Source of the DNA: Acidithiobacillus ferridurans
Lineage (GTDB): Bacteria; Pseudomonadota; Gammaproteobacteria; Acidithiobacillales; Acidithiobacillaceae
Length of the DNA stretch: 64,000 nucleotides
Assembly: GCF_003966655.1 (NCBI RefSeq)
Contig: NZ_AP018795.1
Location: forward strand, 2,063,501-2,127,500
Direction of reading: 5' to 3'
The position numbers were made by a program, and so were the translations under genes. Of the stretch, positions 8,572 to 17,891 are shown one piece after another. The notes beneath the pieces were generated by a model. That model did no database searches. It saw only the letters and a program-made list of their open reading frames with translations, and was not told the DNA's origin. The first letter of the stretch is position 1; every line of letters starts with the position of its first letter.

Positions 8572-9237
8572 TCACCGAGTAAGCTGAGGATGGGTGGCGA
8601 GTAATTCTTCCGCTTCCCGGCAGAGCGCGCGCCGCTCGAGGATGGTGGCGGGCAGACGGCCGCCCGCCTGCCGCCACAGGACGGCCGCACGGACGCCGCT
8701 GAGGAGGAGGGTACGGATGCGTGCGGCATCGTCCGGGTCGCTCAGGAAACGGCTCTCTCCGCTGACGATGATGCGCGGGCGGAGAATGCCGATGGCCTCG
8801 GTGTAAGTCTGGGCGAGCCCGGCAACGATGCTGCGTTGCATCGGATCAGCAAAGTGGGCGATCTGGCGTTGGGCCTGCTCGACGCCTTCCTGAACGCGCC
8901 GGGTGGCCGAGGCGTTTTTGAGCAGGTGCTTGCCGAGGGTGGTCAGCGCCATGCTGTAGCGCAGCAGTTCGGCCTCCCGGGCGTTGCCGGGACCGCGTTG
9001 CAGCAGCGGGCAGAGCAGCGCCAGAGAGTGACGCAGGCTGTCGACATCGCCCAGGGCGCGCAGGCTGTCCTTGCTGTCCAGCGTCAGAACGCTCCTGATG
9101 CAGGTCTGCAGGAGGTCTCCGGGTTGTGCGCCATTACGCGCGATGTCTTGCACCAGCAGGGCGCTGCGCAGGACACCGGCGAGGCCCAGGGCGCGGTCAC
9201 GCCGCCGCCGGGCGTCAGGGAGAAGGAATGACCACAT
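8572..9237 (-). CDS. hflD: HflD-like protein (DUF489)
   Basis: A 221-residue mostly helical protein of the HflD/YcfC family, described in E. coli as a membrane-associated partner of lambda CII and HflB. Matching features are an early helix with LRSALLVQDIARNG, the middle segment RYSMALTTLGKHLL, and the C-terminal segment LPATILERRALCREAEELL, which resembles the family ending RRALLREAERLL. It is downstream of glnD on the same strand with 40 bases between. It usually sits near mnmA or purB, which are not present here. The cellular role outside E. coli is unknown. Confidence 0.75.
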   Translation of the reverse strand: MWSFLLPDARRRRDRALGLAGVLRSALLVQDIARNGAQPGDLLQTCIRSVLTLDSKDSLRALGDVDSLRHSLALLCPLLQRGPGNAREAELLRYSMALTTLGKHLLKNASATRRVQEGVEQAQRQIAHFADPMQRSIVAGLAQTYTEAIGILRPRIIVSGESRFLSDPDDAARIRTLLLSGVRAAVLWRQAGGRLPATILERRALCREAEELLATHPQLTR

Positions 9238-9277
9238 GGGTTTACGCCTGTCGTAGGAGAAGGGGGCAATTCATCGT

Positions 9278-11863
9278 TTAAGCGGGTTCACCATTCAAAA
9301 TGTCGCCCAAGGCATGAATCAGCGCGCCGACCTGGGTTTCGGTCAGTTTGCGCCCCCGCTCGTTGAGAATGAAAAAGGTGTCTTCCACTCGCTCACCGAA
9401 GGTGGAGACTTTGGCGCCGTGGATATTGATGTGCAATGCGCGCAGCGTCTCGCCGACCTGATAGAGCAGGCCGAGGTGATCTGCAGCGCGGACTTCCAGC
9501 AGGGTATAGCGGGGCAGGACGCCATTGTCCACGCGGATCTCGGCGGGAACGTGTGCAAAAAAACGGTGGCGCGGATCGCAATGGCGCAACCCAAAACGGG
9601 GTTTGCGCACGGCTTTCCCTTCAAGAACAGCGCGGAGTTCGGCAGCCAGGTCGGCATGGGCCTGGGCGCTGTGGGCGAAAGCGTGGCTATTGTCGATGAC
9701 CAGGAAGGTGTCGATGGCGCGACCATCCTCGCTGGTATCGATCCGGGCGTCGAGGATGTTCAGGGATTGCCGGTCGAGGGCACCGGTAATCTGCTGGAAA
9801 AGTCCCGGTCGGTCCGGGCCGTAAATCAGGACCTCACTGCCCTCGGGCGCGTGGGACCGCACCGCGACCAACGCTTTCCGGCTTTTGTGGGCAAGTATCT
9901 CCCGGCAATGCCAGAGTAGTTCGTCTTCTGTGTAACGCAGAAAATACGGGCCCGAAAGCTGCTGCCAGAGGGCGTGTACACGTGGATGGTCGGTACTGAT
10001 GATTTTCTGCAGAACAGCCTGCTGCTTATCGGAGATGATCTGCGGAAGGTCCCGGGTCTGGCGGTCTTTCCGCTGAAGTTCCGTGGCCGTCGCCCGGTAT
10101 AGTGTACTGAGCAGCAGTCCCTTCCAGTCATTCCAGAGTTCCGGGTTGGTGGCACGCATGTCGGCGACGGTGAGGAGCAGCAGATAGGCAAGATGGCGTT
10201 CATCCCGGACCAGTTGGGCAAAGTCGCCGATGACCTGAGGGTCTTCAAGGTCGCGGCGCTGGGAGACAGCGGACATTCGCAGATGTTGTTCCACCAGCCA
10301 GACGACCAGGTCTGTATCGCAGGGCGACAATCGCAGACGCCGGGCAAAACGCCGGGCTTCCTGAGCGCCGATTTTGGAGTGATCGCCGCCGCGGCCTTTG
10401 CCGATATCGTGGAAGAGACCGGCCAGCACCAATAACTCCGGTTTTTCCACCTGCCGCCGGGCGGCTTCGGCGACGGGCAGGAGTGGTGCCTCGCCAGTCC
10501 AGATCTGACCGAGGTTGCGGAGCAGAAAAAGGGTATGCTGGTCGACGGTATACGCATGGAAGAGATCGTGCTGAATACGTCCGGTGATACGTCCGAAGGC
10601 AGGGAGTATGCGTGCCAGCAGACCACATTGCTGCATCATGGCGAGGCTGCGATAGGCGCCGTCGGGCTGGGCGAGAATGGCGAGAAGTTGCTTCTGCGCG
10701 ACGGGATCTTGGTCCAGATCCCGCGGGTGAATGGCGTTCCGCAAGGCGTACAGATGGCGTTGCGTCTGTGCGTCGAGGGTGCGCCACCGGGGGTCTTCCG
10801 CCAGGCTACGGAACAGGCTCAGAATATGCCGGAGCAATTGTACATCATTGCGATGCAACGTGGGCCGGGACAGGGCCACGCGCTGGTCGGTAACCTCCAG
10901 CGCTGGGGTGCGTGCGGCCAGATGCTGCGCGATGTTTTCCTGGGCAATGGCGGCGATACGCAGAATATCGGCGAAGGCGCGATAGAGTTTCTGCATCAAT
11001 TGTTCGACGGCGGTACGTCCCGGCCGATCGGTGTAGCCTAGTTGCCGCGCCAGAGGTGCCTGTAGATCGAGGCGCAGACGGTCTTCGTGGCGTCCGGTGG
11101 CGTGGTGCAGGGCGATCCGCAGGCGGGAGAGCAGGGCCTGGGCGCGCAGGAGCTGACGATATTCCTCGCCGGTAATGATGTCCTCATCGCGCAGGCGACG
11201 CAGACTGCCCTCCCCGAAAACACTGGCCGCGAGCCATTGCAGATGATGGATATTGCGTAGCGCACCGGGACCTTCCTTGAGGTTGGGTTCGAGGTGAAAG
11301 GCCGTGTCGCTGCAGCGGGCGTGTCGGTTTTCTTGCTCCGCCAGTTTGGCAGCGAAAAAAAGCGAGGGAGGCCAGGGGGGATTTTCCCGTAACGCGTCGC
11401 TCAGTTGTTGCAATAATGGGTGCGATCCGGCCAGATAACGGGATTCCAGCAGGGTGGTGGCGATACCCAGATCCTGACGCGCCTCCTGCAGGCATTCGTC
11501 CACGCTGCGGACGCTGTGCCCCACCTGCATCTGCAGGTCCCAGAGGCAGGTCAGGAAGCCTTCGATGAAGCCCTTTTGTACCGTCGTGAGCGTCGGTGGG
11601 GTCAGAATCAGGAGATCGATGTCGGAGCGGGGGAAGAGGGTGCCGCGCCCGTAACCGCCTACGGCCGCCAGGGCGAGTTCTTGCGCCGTCGCCGCATCTG
11701 CACCCGATGTGCTCTGCCAGAGCCTGCGCAGGGTACTGTCCACCGCGCGGCAGCGCTGGTGGAGCAGAGCGCTGGCACTCTGCTGTGGCGAGGGGGCGGC
11801 TGGCGAAGACCGAACTTCGCCCAACGCAGCGGGCGTCCGGGACTGCGCGGGGTGGATCGTCAT
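9278..11863 (-). CDS. glnD: Bifunctional PII uridylyltransferase / uridylyl-removing enzyme
   Basis: The nitrogen sensor that adds or removes UMP on PII proteins in response to glutamine. At 861 residues it is near the family norm. Domains in order: a nucleotidyltransferase domain with GGYGRGTLFPRSDIDLLIL (about residues 69-87), a helical linker, an HD hydrolase domain with LFHDIGKGRGGDHS for UMP removal, and two C-terminal ACT domains (DRPGLFQQITGALDRQ and DHLGLLYQVGETLRAL) that sense glutamine. All key residues are present. The ATG follows the map stop by 2 bases, so map and glnD are probably translated from one transcript. Confidence 0.96.
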   Translation of the reverse strand: MTIHPAQSRTPAALGEVRSSPAAPSPQQSASALLHQRCRAVDSTLRRLWQSTSGADAATAQELALAAVGGYGRGTLFPRSDIDLLILTPPTLTTVQKGFIEGFLTCLWDLQMQVGHSVRSVDECLQEARQDLGIATTLLESRYLAGSHPLLQQLSDALRENPPWPPSLFFAAKLAEQENRHARCSDTAFHLEPNLKEGPGALRNIHHLQWLAASVFGEGSLRRLRDEDIITGEEYRQLLRAQALLSRLRIALHHATGRHEDRLRLDLQAPLARQLGYTDRPGRTAVEQLMQKLYRAFADILRIAAIAQENIAQHLAARTPALEVTDQRVALSRPTLHRNDVQLLRHILSLFRSLAEDPRWRTLDAQTQRHLYALRNAIHPRDLDQDPVAQKQLLAILAQPDGAYRSLAMMQQCGLLARILPAFGRITGRIQHDLFHAYTVDQHTLFLLRNLGQIWTGEAPLLPVAEAARRQVEKPELLVLAGLFHDIGKGRGGDHSKIGAQEARRFARRLRLSPCDTDLVVWLVEQHLRMSAVSQRRDLEDPQVIGDFAQLVRDERHLAYLLLLTVADMRATNPELWNDWKGLLLSTLYRATATELQRKDRQTRDLPQIISDKQQAVLQKIISTDHPRVHALWQQLSGPYFLRYTEDELLWHCREILAHKSRKALVAVRSHAPEGSEVLIYGPDRPGLFQQITGALDRQSLNILDARIDTSEDGRAIDTFLVIDNSHAFAHSAQAHADLAAELRAVLEGKAVRKPRFGLRHCDPRHRFFAHVPAEIRVDNGVLPRYTLLEVRAADHLGLLYQVGETLRALHINIHGAKVSTFGERVEDTFFILNERGRKLTETQVGALIHALGDILNGEPA

Positions 11864-11865
11864 TG

Positions 11866-12675
11866 TCAGACGGGGTCGCCGGGCAGTTGGGTCAGTATTT
11901 CATAACCATCATCGGTGACCAGAATGGTATGCTCCCACTGGGCGGAGGCACTGTGATCCTTGGTAACGATGGTCCAGCCGTCGGGCAGGGCCTTGATGTA
12001 GCGTTTGCCGGCATTGACCATGGGTTCGATGGTAAAAGTCATGCCCGGCACCAATTCAATGCCTTCACCAGGATTGCCATAATGCAGCACCTGCGGCTCA
12101 TCGTGGAATTTGCGGCCGATGCCGTGCCCGCAGAACTCCCGGACGATGGAACAGTGCTGCGCCTCGGCGTAGGACTGTATGGCATGACCGATATCGCCCA
12201 GGGTTGCGCCGGGTCGCACCTGCTGAATGCCACGCACCATGGCTTCATGAGCCACTTCCATCACCCGACGCGAACGCAACGGCACCTCACCGACGGTGAA
12301 CATTTTGCTGCTGTCTCCGTGATAGCCATCCTTGATGACCGTGACGTCAATGTTGAGCATGTCGCCATCCCTGATGACGCGCTCGCCGGGAATACCGTGA
12401 CAGATCACATGGTTGAGGGAGATGCAGACGGATTTGGGAAAGGGTGGATATTCCGGGCTGGGCTGATAGTGGAGCGGCGCGGGAATGCCCTGCAGATCGT
12501 TGACGATATAGTCGTGGCAGATGCGGTCCAGTTCATCGGTGGTAACGCCGGCTTTGACATGGGGGCCGATCATCTTCAGCACCATGGCCGTGAGCTGGCC
12601 CGCCACCCGCATTTTTTCCACTTCTTCTGCGGTCTTGATGCTGTCCTGGGGGGACGTTTTGCTGCGTTGTAACAT
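11866..12675 (-). CDS. map: Methionine aminopeptidase, type I
   Basis: Removes the initiator methionine from nascent proteins. At 269 residues it is typical for type I. The five metal ligands of the pita-bread fold are seen: Asp in MLNIDVTVIKDGYHGDSSK (two Asp), His in CGHGIGRKFH, Glu in TFTIEPM and Glu in QWEHTILV. ATG at 12675 is preceded by AGGAGA at proper spacing. In many genomes map lies near rpsB-tsf; here it precedes glnD, an arrangement also known in gamma-proteobacteria. Confidence 0.97.
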   Translation of the reverse strand: MLQRSKTSPQDSIKTAEEVEKMRVAGQLTAMVLKMIGPHVKAGVTTDELDRICHDYIVNDLQGIPAPLHYQPSPEYPPFPKSVCISLNHVICHGIPGERVIRDGDMLNIDVTVIKDGYHGDSSKMFTVGEVPLRSRRVMEVAHEAMVRGIQQVRPGATLGDIGHAIQSYAEAQHCSIVREFCGHGIGRKFHDEPQVLHYGNPGEGIELVPGMTFTIEPMVNAGKRYIKALPDGWTIVTKDHSASAQWEHTILVTDDGYEILTQLPGDPV

Positions 12676-12693
12676 GCTGTTCTCCTGAAGCGG

Positions 12694-13392
12694 CTAAAAG
12701 AGAAGCGGTTCCGCCACACTGAGGCTTATTTTATCAGGACTGAGGTGGGTCCGGTAGGCCAGAATTTCCACACCGTCGGTGCGTGCCCGGCGCAGTGCCT
12801 TCCCATAGGCCGGATCAATGGCGTCTGCGGGCGCAAAACCCCGACCGTCTTCCCGGCCGATCAGGAAAAGCATCACCGCCCGCCCGCCGCCGCGGACCAC
12901 CTCCGTCAATGCCCCCAGGTGACGCAGGGCGCGGCTGCTGACGGCGTCGGGGAAGCGGATCACACCGTCTTCCTCCAGCAGGGTGCAGGATTTTACCTCT
13001 ACGTAGCAGGGCGGCCGACCCTCGGAACTGAGCAGGACATCCACCCGTTCATGGCTGCCGTAAGGCACTTCGCGGCGCAGTTGTGCGTAGTTTCGCAAGG
13101 CGGGTATATCGCCCGCAGCGATAGCCTCGGCGACCACGGCATTGGGGCGCTGGGTGTTGATGCAGACCCAGCTGGCGCCGCTCCAGTAGAGTTCCCAGGT
13201 CCAGGGAAGTTTGCGTTTAGGGTTGCCGCTCAGGGAGATCAGGATGGGCTGGCCGGGTTCGGCGCAACTGCGCATGCTCCCGGAATTGGGGCAGTGCACA
13301 GTGATGATCTCGCCGCTGGCCAATGCGCAGTCGGCAAGAAAGCGCTTGTAGCGGCGGATCAGGGTGGCAGGGGTGAGGGACGGCAGATTCAT
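12694..13392 (-). CDS. sfsA: SfsA-like protein
   Basis: A 232-residue protein of the SfsA family (sugar fermentation stimulation protein, reported to bind DNA and to have an OB-like N-terminus plus a PD-(D/E)XK nuclease-like core). Diagnostic features are RRYKRFLADC, the segment VHCPNSGSMRSCAEPG, SHERVDVLL and YVEVKSCTLLE (the D-x-n-ExK pattern). The start at 13392 (MNLPSLTPATLIRRYK) is chosen; longer in-frame extensions upstream run over the next gene. The biological role is poorly known. It lies between gluQ and map on the same strand. Confidence 0.9.
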   Translation of the reverse strand: MNLPSLTPATLIRRYKRFLADCALASGEIITVHCPNSGSMRSCAEPGQPILISLSGNPKRKLPWTWELYWSGASWVCINTQRPNAVVAEAIAAGDIPALRNYAQLRREVPYGSHERVDVLLSSEGRPPCYVEVKSCTLLEEDGVIRFPDAVSSRALRHLGALTEVVRGGGRAVMLFLIGREDGRGFAPADAIDPAYGKALRRARTDGVEILAYRTHLSPDKISLSVAEPLLF

Positions 13393-13402
13393 GATGCTCA
13401 GC

Positions 13403-14293
13403 CTAGCGCTGTTCGACGGTGGGGGCCAGTGGGGTAATGCGATAAAGGAGTTGCCCCTCGGCCATCCGGCTGAGCGCCCAGTCGCGCCATTCTGCGGCAG
13501 GGCCGCCATGCAATCCGGCTGGCGTCATCCAGCCGAGCAGTCGCAAGGTCTCCTCCCAGGCCTGGCTGGGTTCGCCCGCCCAGGCGGGGCTGCCGAGGCT
13601 TTTGGACAGCTTGCGACCGTCGGCGTTACAGAGCAGGGGCAGGTGCCCATATTGCGGGGAGGGCAGGTCCAGCGCGCTTTGCAGATAACGTTGCGTACCA
13701 GTGAGGGCACGCAGATCGCCGCCGCGGATCACTTCGCTGATGCCCTGCTCTCCGTCGTCCACGACAGAGGCCAGGATATAGGCGAAGTAGCCGTCGGCAC
13801 GCAGCAGGATGGGGTCACCCTGTGCTGCGGGCGTATCTTGCCAGCCGTGGAAACGATCCTCCCAGAGGGGCAAGGTGTCCGGCACCCGCAGACGCCAGGA
13901 GCGGGCCCGCCGTCCGGATGCCAGGCCTTGCCGGCAGACGCCCGGATAGCGCTCGCCGAAGCCTCGGATGTCCCGGCGGGTGCAGGCACAGGGGTAGGCC
14001 ATGCCCTTGGATTGCAAAGCTGTCAGCGCTTGCTGATAGATCGCCTTGCGCGGAGACTGGGTCAGCACCGGTCCGTCCCAGTCCAGCGCCATGGCCTCCA
14101 GTTGCCGGAGAATGGCGTCGGCGGCACCCGCTCGCACGCGGCCCTCATCCACATCCTCCAGGCGTAGCCGCCAGCACCCGCCCTGACTACGGGCGCTGAG
14201 ATAACTGCCGACGGCAGCAATGAGTGATCCCGCATGGAGCGGGCCGCTGGGGGAGGGCGCAAAGCGTCCGGTGACGGCGGGGGTACTGGGCAT
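13403..14293 (-). CDS. gluQ: Glutamyl-queuosine tRNA(Asp) synthetase
   Basis: A truncated glutamyl-tRNA synthetase paralogue that attaches glutamate to queuosine at the wobble base of tRNA-Asp. At 296 residues it lacks the anticodon-binding domain. The HIGH-like motif is PSGPLHAGSL (about residues 14-23), the KMSKS-like motif is KLSKS, and a zinc site is indicated by CACTRRDIRGFGERYPGVCR with its three Cys and one Tyr. ATG at 14293 has GAAGGAAG upstream. A tRNA-Asp(GTC) gene, the substrate type, is at 2313-2389. Confidence 0.93.
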   Translation of the reverse strand: MPSTPAVTGRFAPSPSGPLHAGSLIAAVGSYLSARSQGGCWRLRLEDVDEGRVRAGAADAILRQLEAMALDWDGPVLTQSPRKAIYQQALTALQSKGMAYPCACTRRDIRGFGERYPGVCRQGLASGRRARSWRLRVPDTLPLWEDRFHGWQDTPAAQGDPILLRADGYFAYILASVVDDGEQGISEVIRGGDLRALTGTQRYLQSALDLPSPQYGHLPLLCNADGRKLSKSLGSPAWAGEPSQAWEETLRLLGWMTPAGLHGGPAAEWRDWALSRMAEGQLLYRITPLAPTVEQR

Positions 14294-14354
14294 GGCTTCC
14301 TTCAGGTGGTGACCTTGCTATAGTAGCGCAAGCAGTGGCCAAGACGGAGTGAAC

Positions 14355-15377
14355 ATGGCGGGCGGAGAGTTTGCGTTCATCGAGCGGTTGCGGTGCCGAC
14401 TGGGCAAGACGGCCAGTGGTGTGCGGCTAGGTATCGGTGATGACGCCGCCTGGTTGGACCCAGCGGGTCGCCAACTGGTGGCGACCATGGATACCCTGGT
14501 CGCCGGTCGTCACTTTTTCCCCGAGGTCAGCCCGGAAGACCTCGCCTGGAAAGCCCTTGCGGTGAATCTCAGTGACTTGGCCGCCATGGGTGCGGAAGCG
14601 CGTTGGTGTCTGCTCAGCCTGGCCCTGCCGCGGCGGGAGGAAGGCTATGGGGAGTGGTTGGAAGCATTCGCAACGGGTTGGAGCGCGCTCGCCGACCGGC
14701 ATGACGTTACCCTGGTCGGCGGCGATACAGTGGCTACGGATGGGCCGCTGACCGTCTCCGTAACCGCATTGGGACTTTCCGGCCATGGGGTGATGCGCCG
14801 TGACGCGGCACGACCGGGAGACGTGATCTGGGTTACCGGCACTCTTGGCGATGCGGCCGCCGCCCTGGACCTGGCTTTGCTGGAACGTGACCAGGAGAGG
14901 CAGGCAGTTCCCTGCTCAGCACCACAGCGGGACGCATTGGAGGCACGACGGCTGCGTCCCACGCCCCGTCTCGAATTCGGCGCGGCGGCGCTGGCGGGTG
15001 GTGTACTTTGTGCCGTGGATTGTTCCGACGGCTTTCTGGCCGACCTTGGCCATATTCTGAAGGCTTCGGGTGTCCATGCGCAGGTCGCCCTGGATGCGCT
15101 ACCCTTGAGCCCGGATCTCGCGGATCTGGCGCGGACCGACCCGGAACGCCTGCGACGCTGGCCCCTCACCGGTGGTGATGATTATGAACTGATCCTCTGT
15201 GCCGCTCCTGCCTTATCGACGGCAATGCAGGAGGCCGCCCGGTCGCTCTCCCTGCGCTTGACGGCGGTGGGCAGCATCCTGCCAGCGACCCCCGATGCCC
15301 GTGCCGCGGTCACCCTGACCTGGCGGGATGAACCGCTGTCGCTGCCCTTTTCCTGGGGGCATGTCCATGCACTCTAG
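14355..15377 (+). CDS. thiL: Thiamine-monophosphate kinase
   Basis: Phosphorylates thiamine monophosphate to TPP in the last step of thiamine biosynthesis. About 340 residues, normal length. It has the AIRS/ThiL fold: GIGDDAAW near the N-terminus, TMDTLVAGRHFF, AVNLSDLAAMGA, VGGDTV, and TGGDDYELILCA near the C-terminus for Mg-ATP. ATG 14355 has GGAG 5 bases upstream; a GTG six bases earlier is also possible. It overlaps pgpA by about 17 bases. It shares a pathway with thiC at 35574-37457 but has no riboswitch of its own. Confidence 0.95.
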   Translation: MAGGEFAFIERLRCRLGKTASGVRLGIGDDAAWLDPAGRQLVATMDTLVAGRHFFPEVSPEDLAWKALAVNLSDLAAMGAEARWCLLSLALPRREEGYGEWLEAFATGWSALADRHDVTLVGGDTVATDGPLTVSVTALGLSGHGVMRRDAARPGDVIWVTGTLGDAAAALDLALLERDQERQAVPCSAPQRDALEARRLRPTPRLEFGAAALAGGVLCAVDCSDGFLADLGHILKASGVHAQVALDALPLSPDLADLARTDPERLRRWPLTGGDDYELILCAAPALSTAMQEAARSLSLRLTAVGSILPATPDARAAVTLTWRDEPLSLPFSWGHVHAL

Positions 15378-15852
15378 GCCCTGGTATCACTGGCTGGCGT
15401 TGGGCGGCGGCAGCGGCCTGTCGCCCATTCTGCCCGGCACCATGGGTACCATCGCTGCCATTCCCTTGTATCTGCTGCTGGCCCTCGTGGTGCAGAACAA
15501 TGTGGTTTATACGTTGGTGTTGGTGGCGATCATCGCCGTAGGACCATGGCTCTGCGGGCAAACCGCGCGGGAGATGCAAAATGGCGGCGGCATGCGGGCC
15601 CTGGACCCGCCGGCCATCGTCTGGGATGAATGGGCGGGCCTGTTGCTCACCCTCTGGCTGGTGCCTTTCAGCTGGTGGACGCTACTCGCCGGGTTCCTGC
15701 TCTTCCGCTTTTTTGACATGCTCAAACCTTGGCCGATTTCCTGGCTGGATAAACATATTCATGGAGGCACGGGAATCATGCTCGATGATTTGGCTGCGGC
15801 GATCCCGGCACTGATTCTTCTGCGACTCATGCTGTGGGGAGGCTGGTTATGA
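15361..15852 (+). CDS. pgpA: Phosphatidylglycerophosphatase A
   Basis: A membrane enzyme that dephosphorylates phosphatidylglycerol phosphate to phosphatidylglycerol. About 163 residues with four hydrophobic segments. Family motifs: GGGSGLSPILPGTMGT near the start, DPPAIVWDEWAG (the conserved metal-binding DE), FRFFDMLKPWPI and GGTGIMLDDLAAA. It begins inside the 3' end of thiL; ATG 15361 or ATG 15367 are both plausible, GGGGG at 15355-15359 fitting the second better. It ends in an ATGA overlap with the next gene, so the three genes are translationally linked. Confidence 0.93.
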   Translation: MSMHSRPWYHWLALGGGSGLSPILPGTMGTIAAIPLYLLLALVVQNNVVYTLVLVAIIAVGPWLCGQTAREMQNGGGMRALDPPAIVWDEWAGLLLTLWLVPFSWWTLLAGFLLFRFFDMLKPWPISWLDKHIHGGTGIMLDDLAAAIPALILLRLMLWGGWL

Positions 15853-16694
15853 CGGATGACCCTACGGACCGTCTGCGGATATTCTTGCCCATGCGCCCCG
15901 CGGCCTTGCCCGATGCCCAGCGTCTGGCGGCCTGGGCCACGCGGGCCGGGATGGAGGTTCGGGTGGAACTCGTCGCCACATTGCCCGATTGTTCCGCCAC
16001 GGCGCTGGCCATTGGCGAGTTTGTGAACGCCGCGGACTGGATAACATCATCATCCCGCACCCATCTGCCGGCCGGCGACTGGGCCTCGTTGCGTGATTGG
16101 GCAAGCCCGTATCTGCCCGTTTGCGACGTGCCTTTTAGCCTTTTCAACGACAACGGCACCACGCCGGAAGTTTTGCCGGGCGAGTATTGGGTCGAGGCCG
16201 GAACACCGTGCGCCATGTCGCTGCACATGGCGCCGCCGGAATGGTCCTTACTCCAGCGCGCCAGTGCGCGGGACACCCGGCTCGCCCTGGCGGAGTCTTG
16301 TACCGGCGGCGATTTGGCCGCGCGGATCACCGCCCTGCCCGGCTCCTCGGCGCTGCTGCGCCACGGGTTTGTCACCTACAGTAATGAAGCGAAAATTCGG
16401 TTGCTGAAGGTGCAGGAAGCGACCCTCGCGCGGGTCGGGGCCGTAGCGGAGGAGACCGCCCTGGAAATGCTCGCCGGTGCATTGCGCGAAGCGGACATCG
16501 CCGCGGCGATCACCGGCATCGCCGGGCCGGGAGGCGCCGTGCCCGGCAAGCCGGTGGGTACCGTCTGTATTGCCTGGGGGGCACGGGGCATGGAACTGCA
16601 GGTGCGGACCGGTCACTTTCACGGAGACCGTTGGTCGGTGCAGTATGCGGCGGGTTCGGTAGCCCTGGGCGGATTGCTGGGGTTGTTGCGGTAA
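15849..16694 (+). CDS. CinA C-terminal amidase (PncC-like) with an unfamiliar N-terminal domain
   Basis: A 281-residue protein. The C-terminal half (about residues 135-281) is a CinA C-terminal/PncC domain, the family that deamidates nicotinamide mononucleotide; it carries LALAESCTGGDLAARIT, the GFVTYSNEAKIRLL segment and AITGIAGPGG. The N-terminal 130 residues are neither the usual CinA MoCF-type domain nor absent as in stand-alone PncC; they contain several Trp and Pro residues, and no family is recognised. ATG 15849 overlaps the pgpA stop (ATGA). It lies directly upstream of recA, the classic position of cinA. Confidence 0.85.
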   Translation: MTDDPTDRLRIFLPMRPAALPDAQRLAAWATRAGMEVRVELVATLPDCSATALAIGEFVNAADWITSSSRTHLPAGDWASLRDWASPYLPVCDVPFSLFNDNGTTPEVLPGEYWVEAGTPCAMSLHMAPPEWSLLQRASARDTRLALAESCTGGDLAARITALPGSSALLRHGFVTYSNEAKIRLLKVQEATLARVGAVAEETALEMLAGALREADIAAAITGIAGPGGAVPGKPVGTVCIAWGARGMELQVRTGHFHGDRWSVQYAAGSVALGGLLGLLR

Positions 16695-16853
16695 CCATCG
16701 GCCGTTTGCCCCGCCCGCCCGCTCAGGTAGAATGCCGGGAAAGGTTGTTCCGATGACCCAGCAGTACCGGATCATCAGGCCCTGCCGCGCGCTACTACAA
16801 TAAGGTGTTTTGCAAGGACGGGTTACCCCTTGATTCTGGAGAAGGAAAATATT

Positions 16854-17891
16854 ATGGATGAACAGCGCAGCAAGGCCCTTTCGGCGGCCCTGTCACAGAT
16901 TGATAAACAGTTTGGTAAAGGCGCCGTCATGCGTCTTGGTGATCATAATGCCATCAAGGACATCGAGGTCTACTCCACCGGTTCGCTGGGTCTGGATCTG
17001 GCGCTGGGTGTTGGCGGCCTGCCCCGAGGCCGGGTGGTAGAGATCTACGGGCCGGAATCTTCCGGTAAGACGACTCTCACCCTGCATGCCATAGCCAGTT
17101 GTCAGGCTGCAGGCGGCACCGCCGCCTTTATTGATGCCGAGCACGCGCTCGACCCGGGCTATGCCCACAAGCTCGGCGTCGATCTCGAAAACCTCCTGAT
17201 CTCCCAGCCCGATACCGGCGAGCAGGCTCTGGAAATCGCTGACATGCTGGTGCGTTCCGGGGCGGTGGACCTCATCGTCATCGACTCCGTGGCCGCGCTG
17301 ACCCCCAAAGCGGAAATCGAAGGCGACATGGGCGATTCCCACGTCGGTCTGCAGGCGCGTCTGATGAGTCAGGCGTTGCGCAAGCTCACCGCCAATATCT
17401 CCCGGACCAACACCCTGGTCATTTTCATCAACCAGATTCGCATGAAAATCGGGGTGATGTATGGCAGTCCGGAAACCACCACCGGTGGTAACGCCCTTAA
17501 ATTCTACGCCTCCGTGCGTCTGGATATCCGCCGCATCGGCGCGATCAAGAAGAGCGACGAAGTGGTGGGTAACGATACCCGCGTCAAGGTGGTCAAGAAT
17601 AAGGTCGCACCACCTTTCCGCGAAGCCGAATTTGCCATCTATTACGGTGAAGGCATCTCCCGACTGTCGGAACTGGTGGACCTCGGTGTGAAGTTCGACA
17701 TCGTCGAAAAAAGCGGCGCCTGGTACAGTTACCAGGGCGAGCGTATTGGTCAGGGCAAGGACAATGCCCGCCAGTACCTCAAGGAGCATCCGGAACTGGC
17801 GGCCAATATCGAGCAGCGGATACGGGCAGCGGCAGCAGGACACCCTTTGGCCTTTGCCGAAGAGGTGGCAGAGCCCGCAGCGGTCGGCTAG
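16854..17891 (+). CDS. recA: Recombinase RecA
   Basis: The central strand-exchange protein of homologous recombination. 345 residues, normal length. It shows GPESSGKTT (Walker A), [10 protein letters not shown] (Walker B), the L1 and L2 loop regions and [38 protein letters not shown] 16854 has GGAGAAGGA upstream. No CTGT-N8-ACAG LexA box is visible in the 159-base gap upstream; a TACAAT at 16796-16801 could be a -10 element. recX starts immediately after the stop codon. Confidence 0.98.
   Translation: MDEQRSKALSAALSQIDKQFGKGAVMRLGDHNAIKDIEVYSTGSLGLDLALGVGGLPRGRVVEIYGPESSGKTTLTLHAIASCQAAGGTAAFIDAEHALDPGYAHKLGVDLENLLISQPDTGEQALEIADMLVRSGAVDLIVIDSVAALTPKAEIEGDMGDSHVGLQARLMSQALRKLTANISRTNTLVIFINQIRMKIGVMYGSPETTTGGNALKFYASVRLDIRRIGAIKKSDEVVGNDTRVKVVKNKVAPPFREAEFAIYYGEGISRLSELVDLGVKFDIVEKSGAWYSYQGERIGQGKDNARQYLKEHPELAANIEQRIRAAAAGHPLAFAEEVAEPAAVG

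Noticed and set aside
11596-12672. A 358-residue plus-strand frame over glnD and map
   Set aside because: It covers two certain genes on the other strand and reads as Gly/Asp/His-rich shadow sequence.
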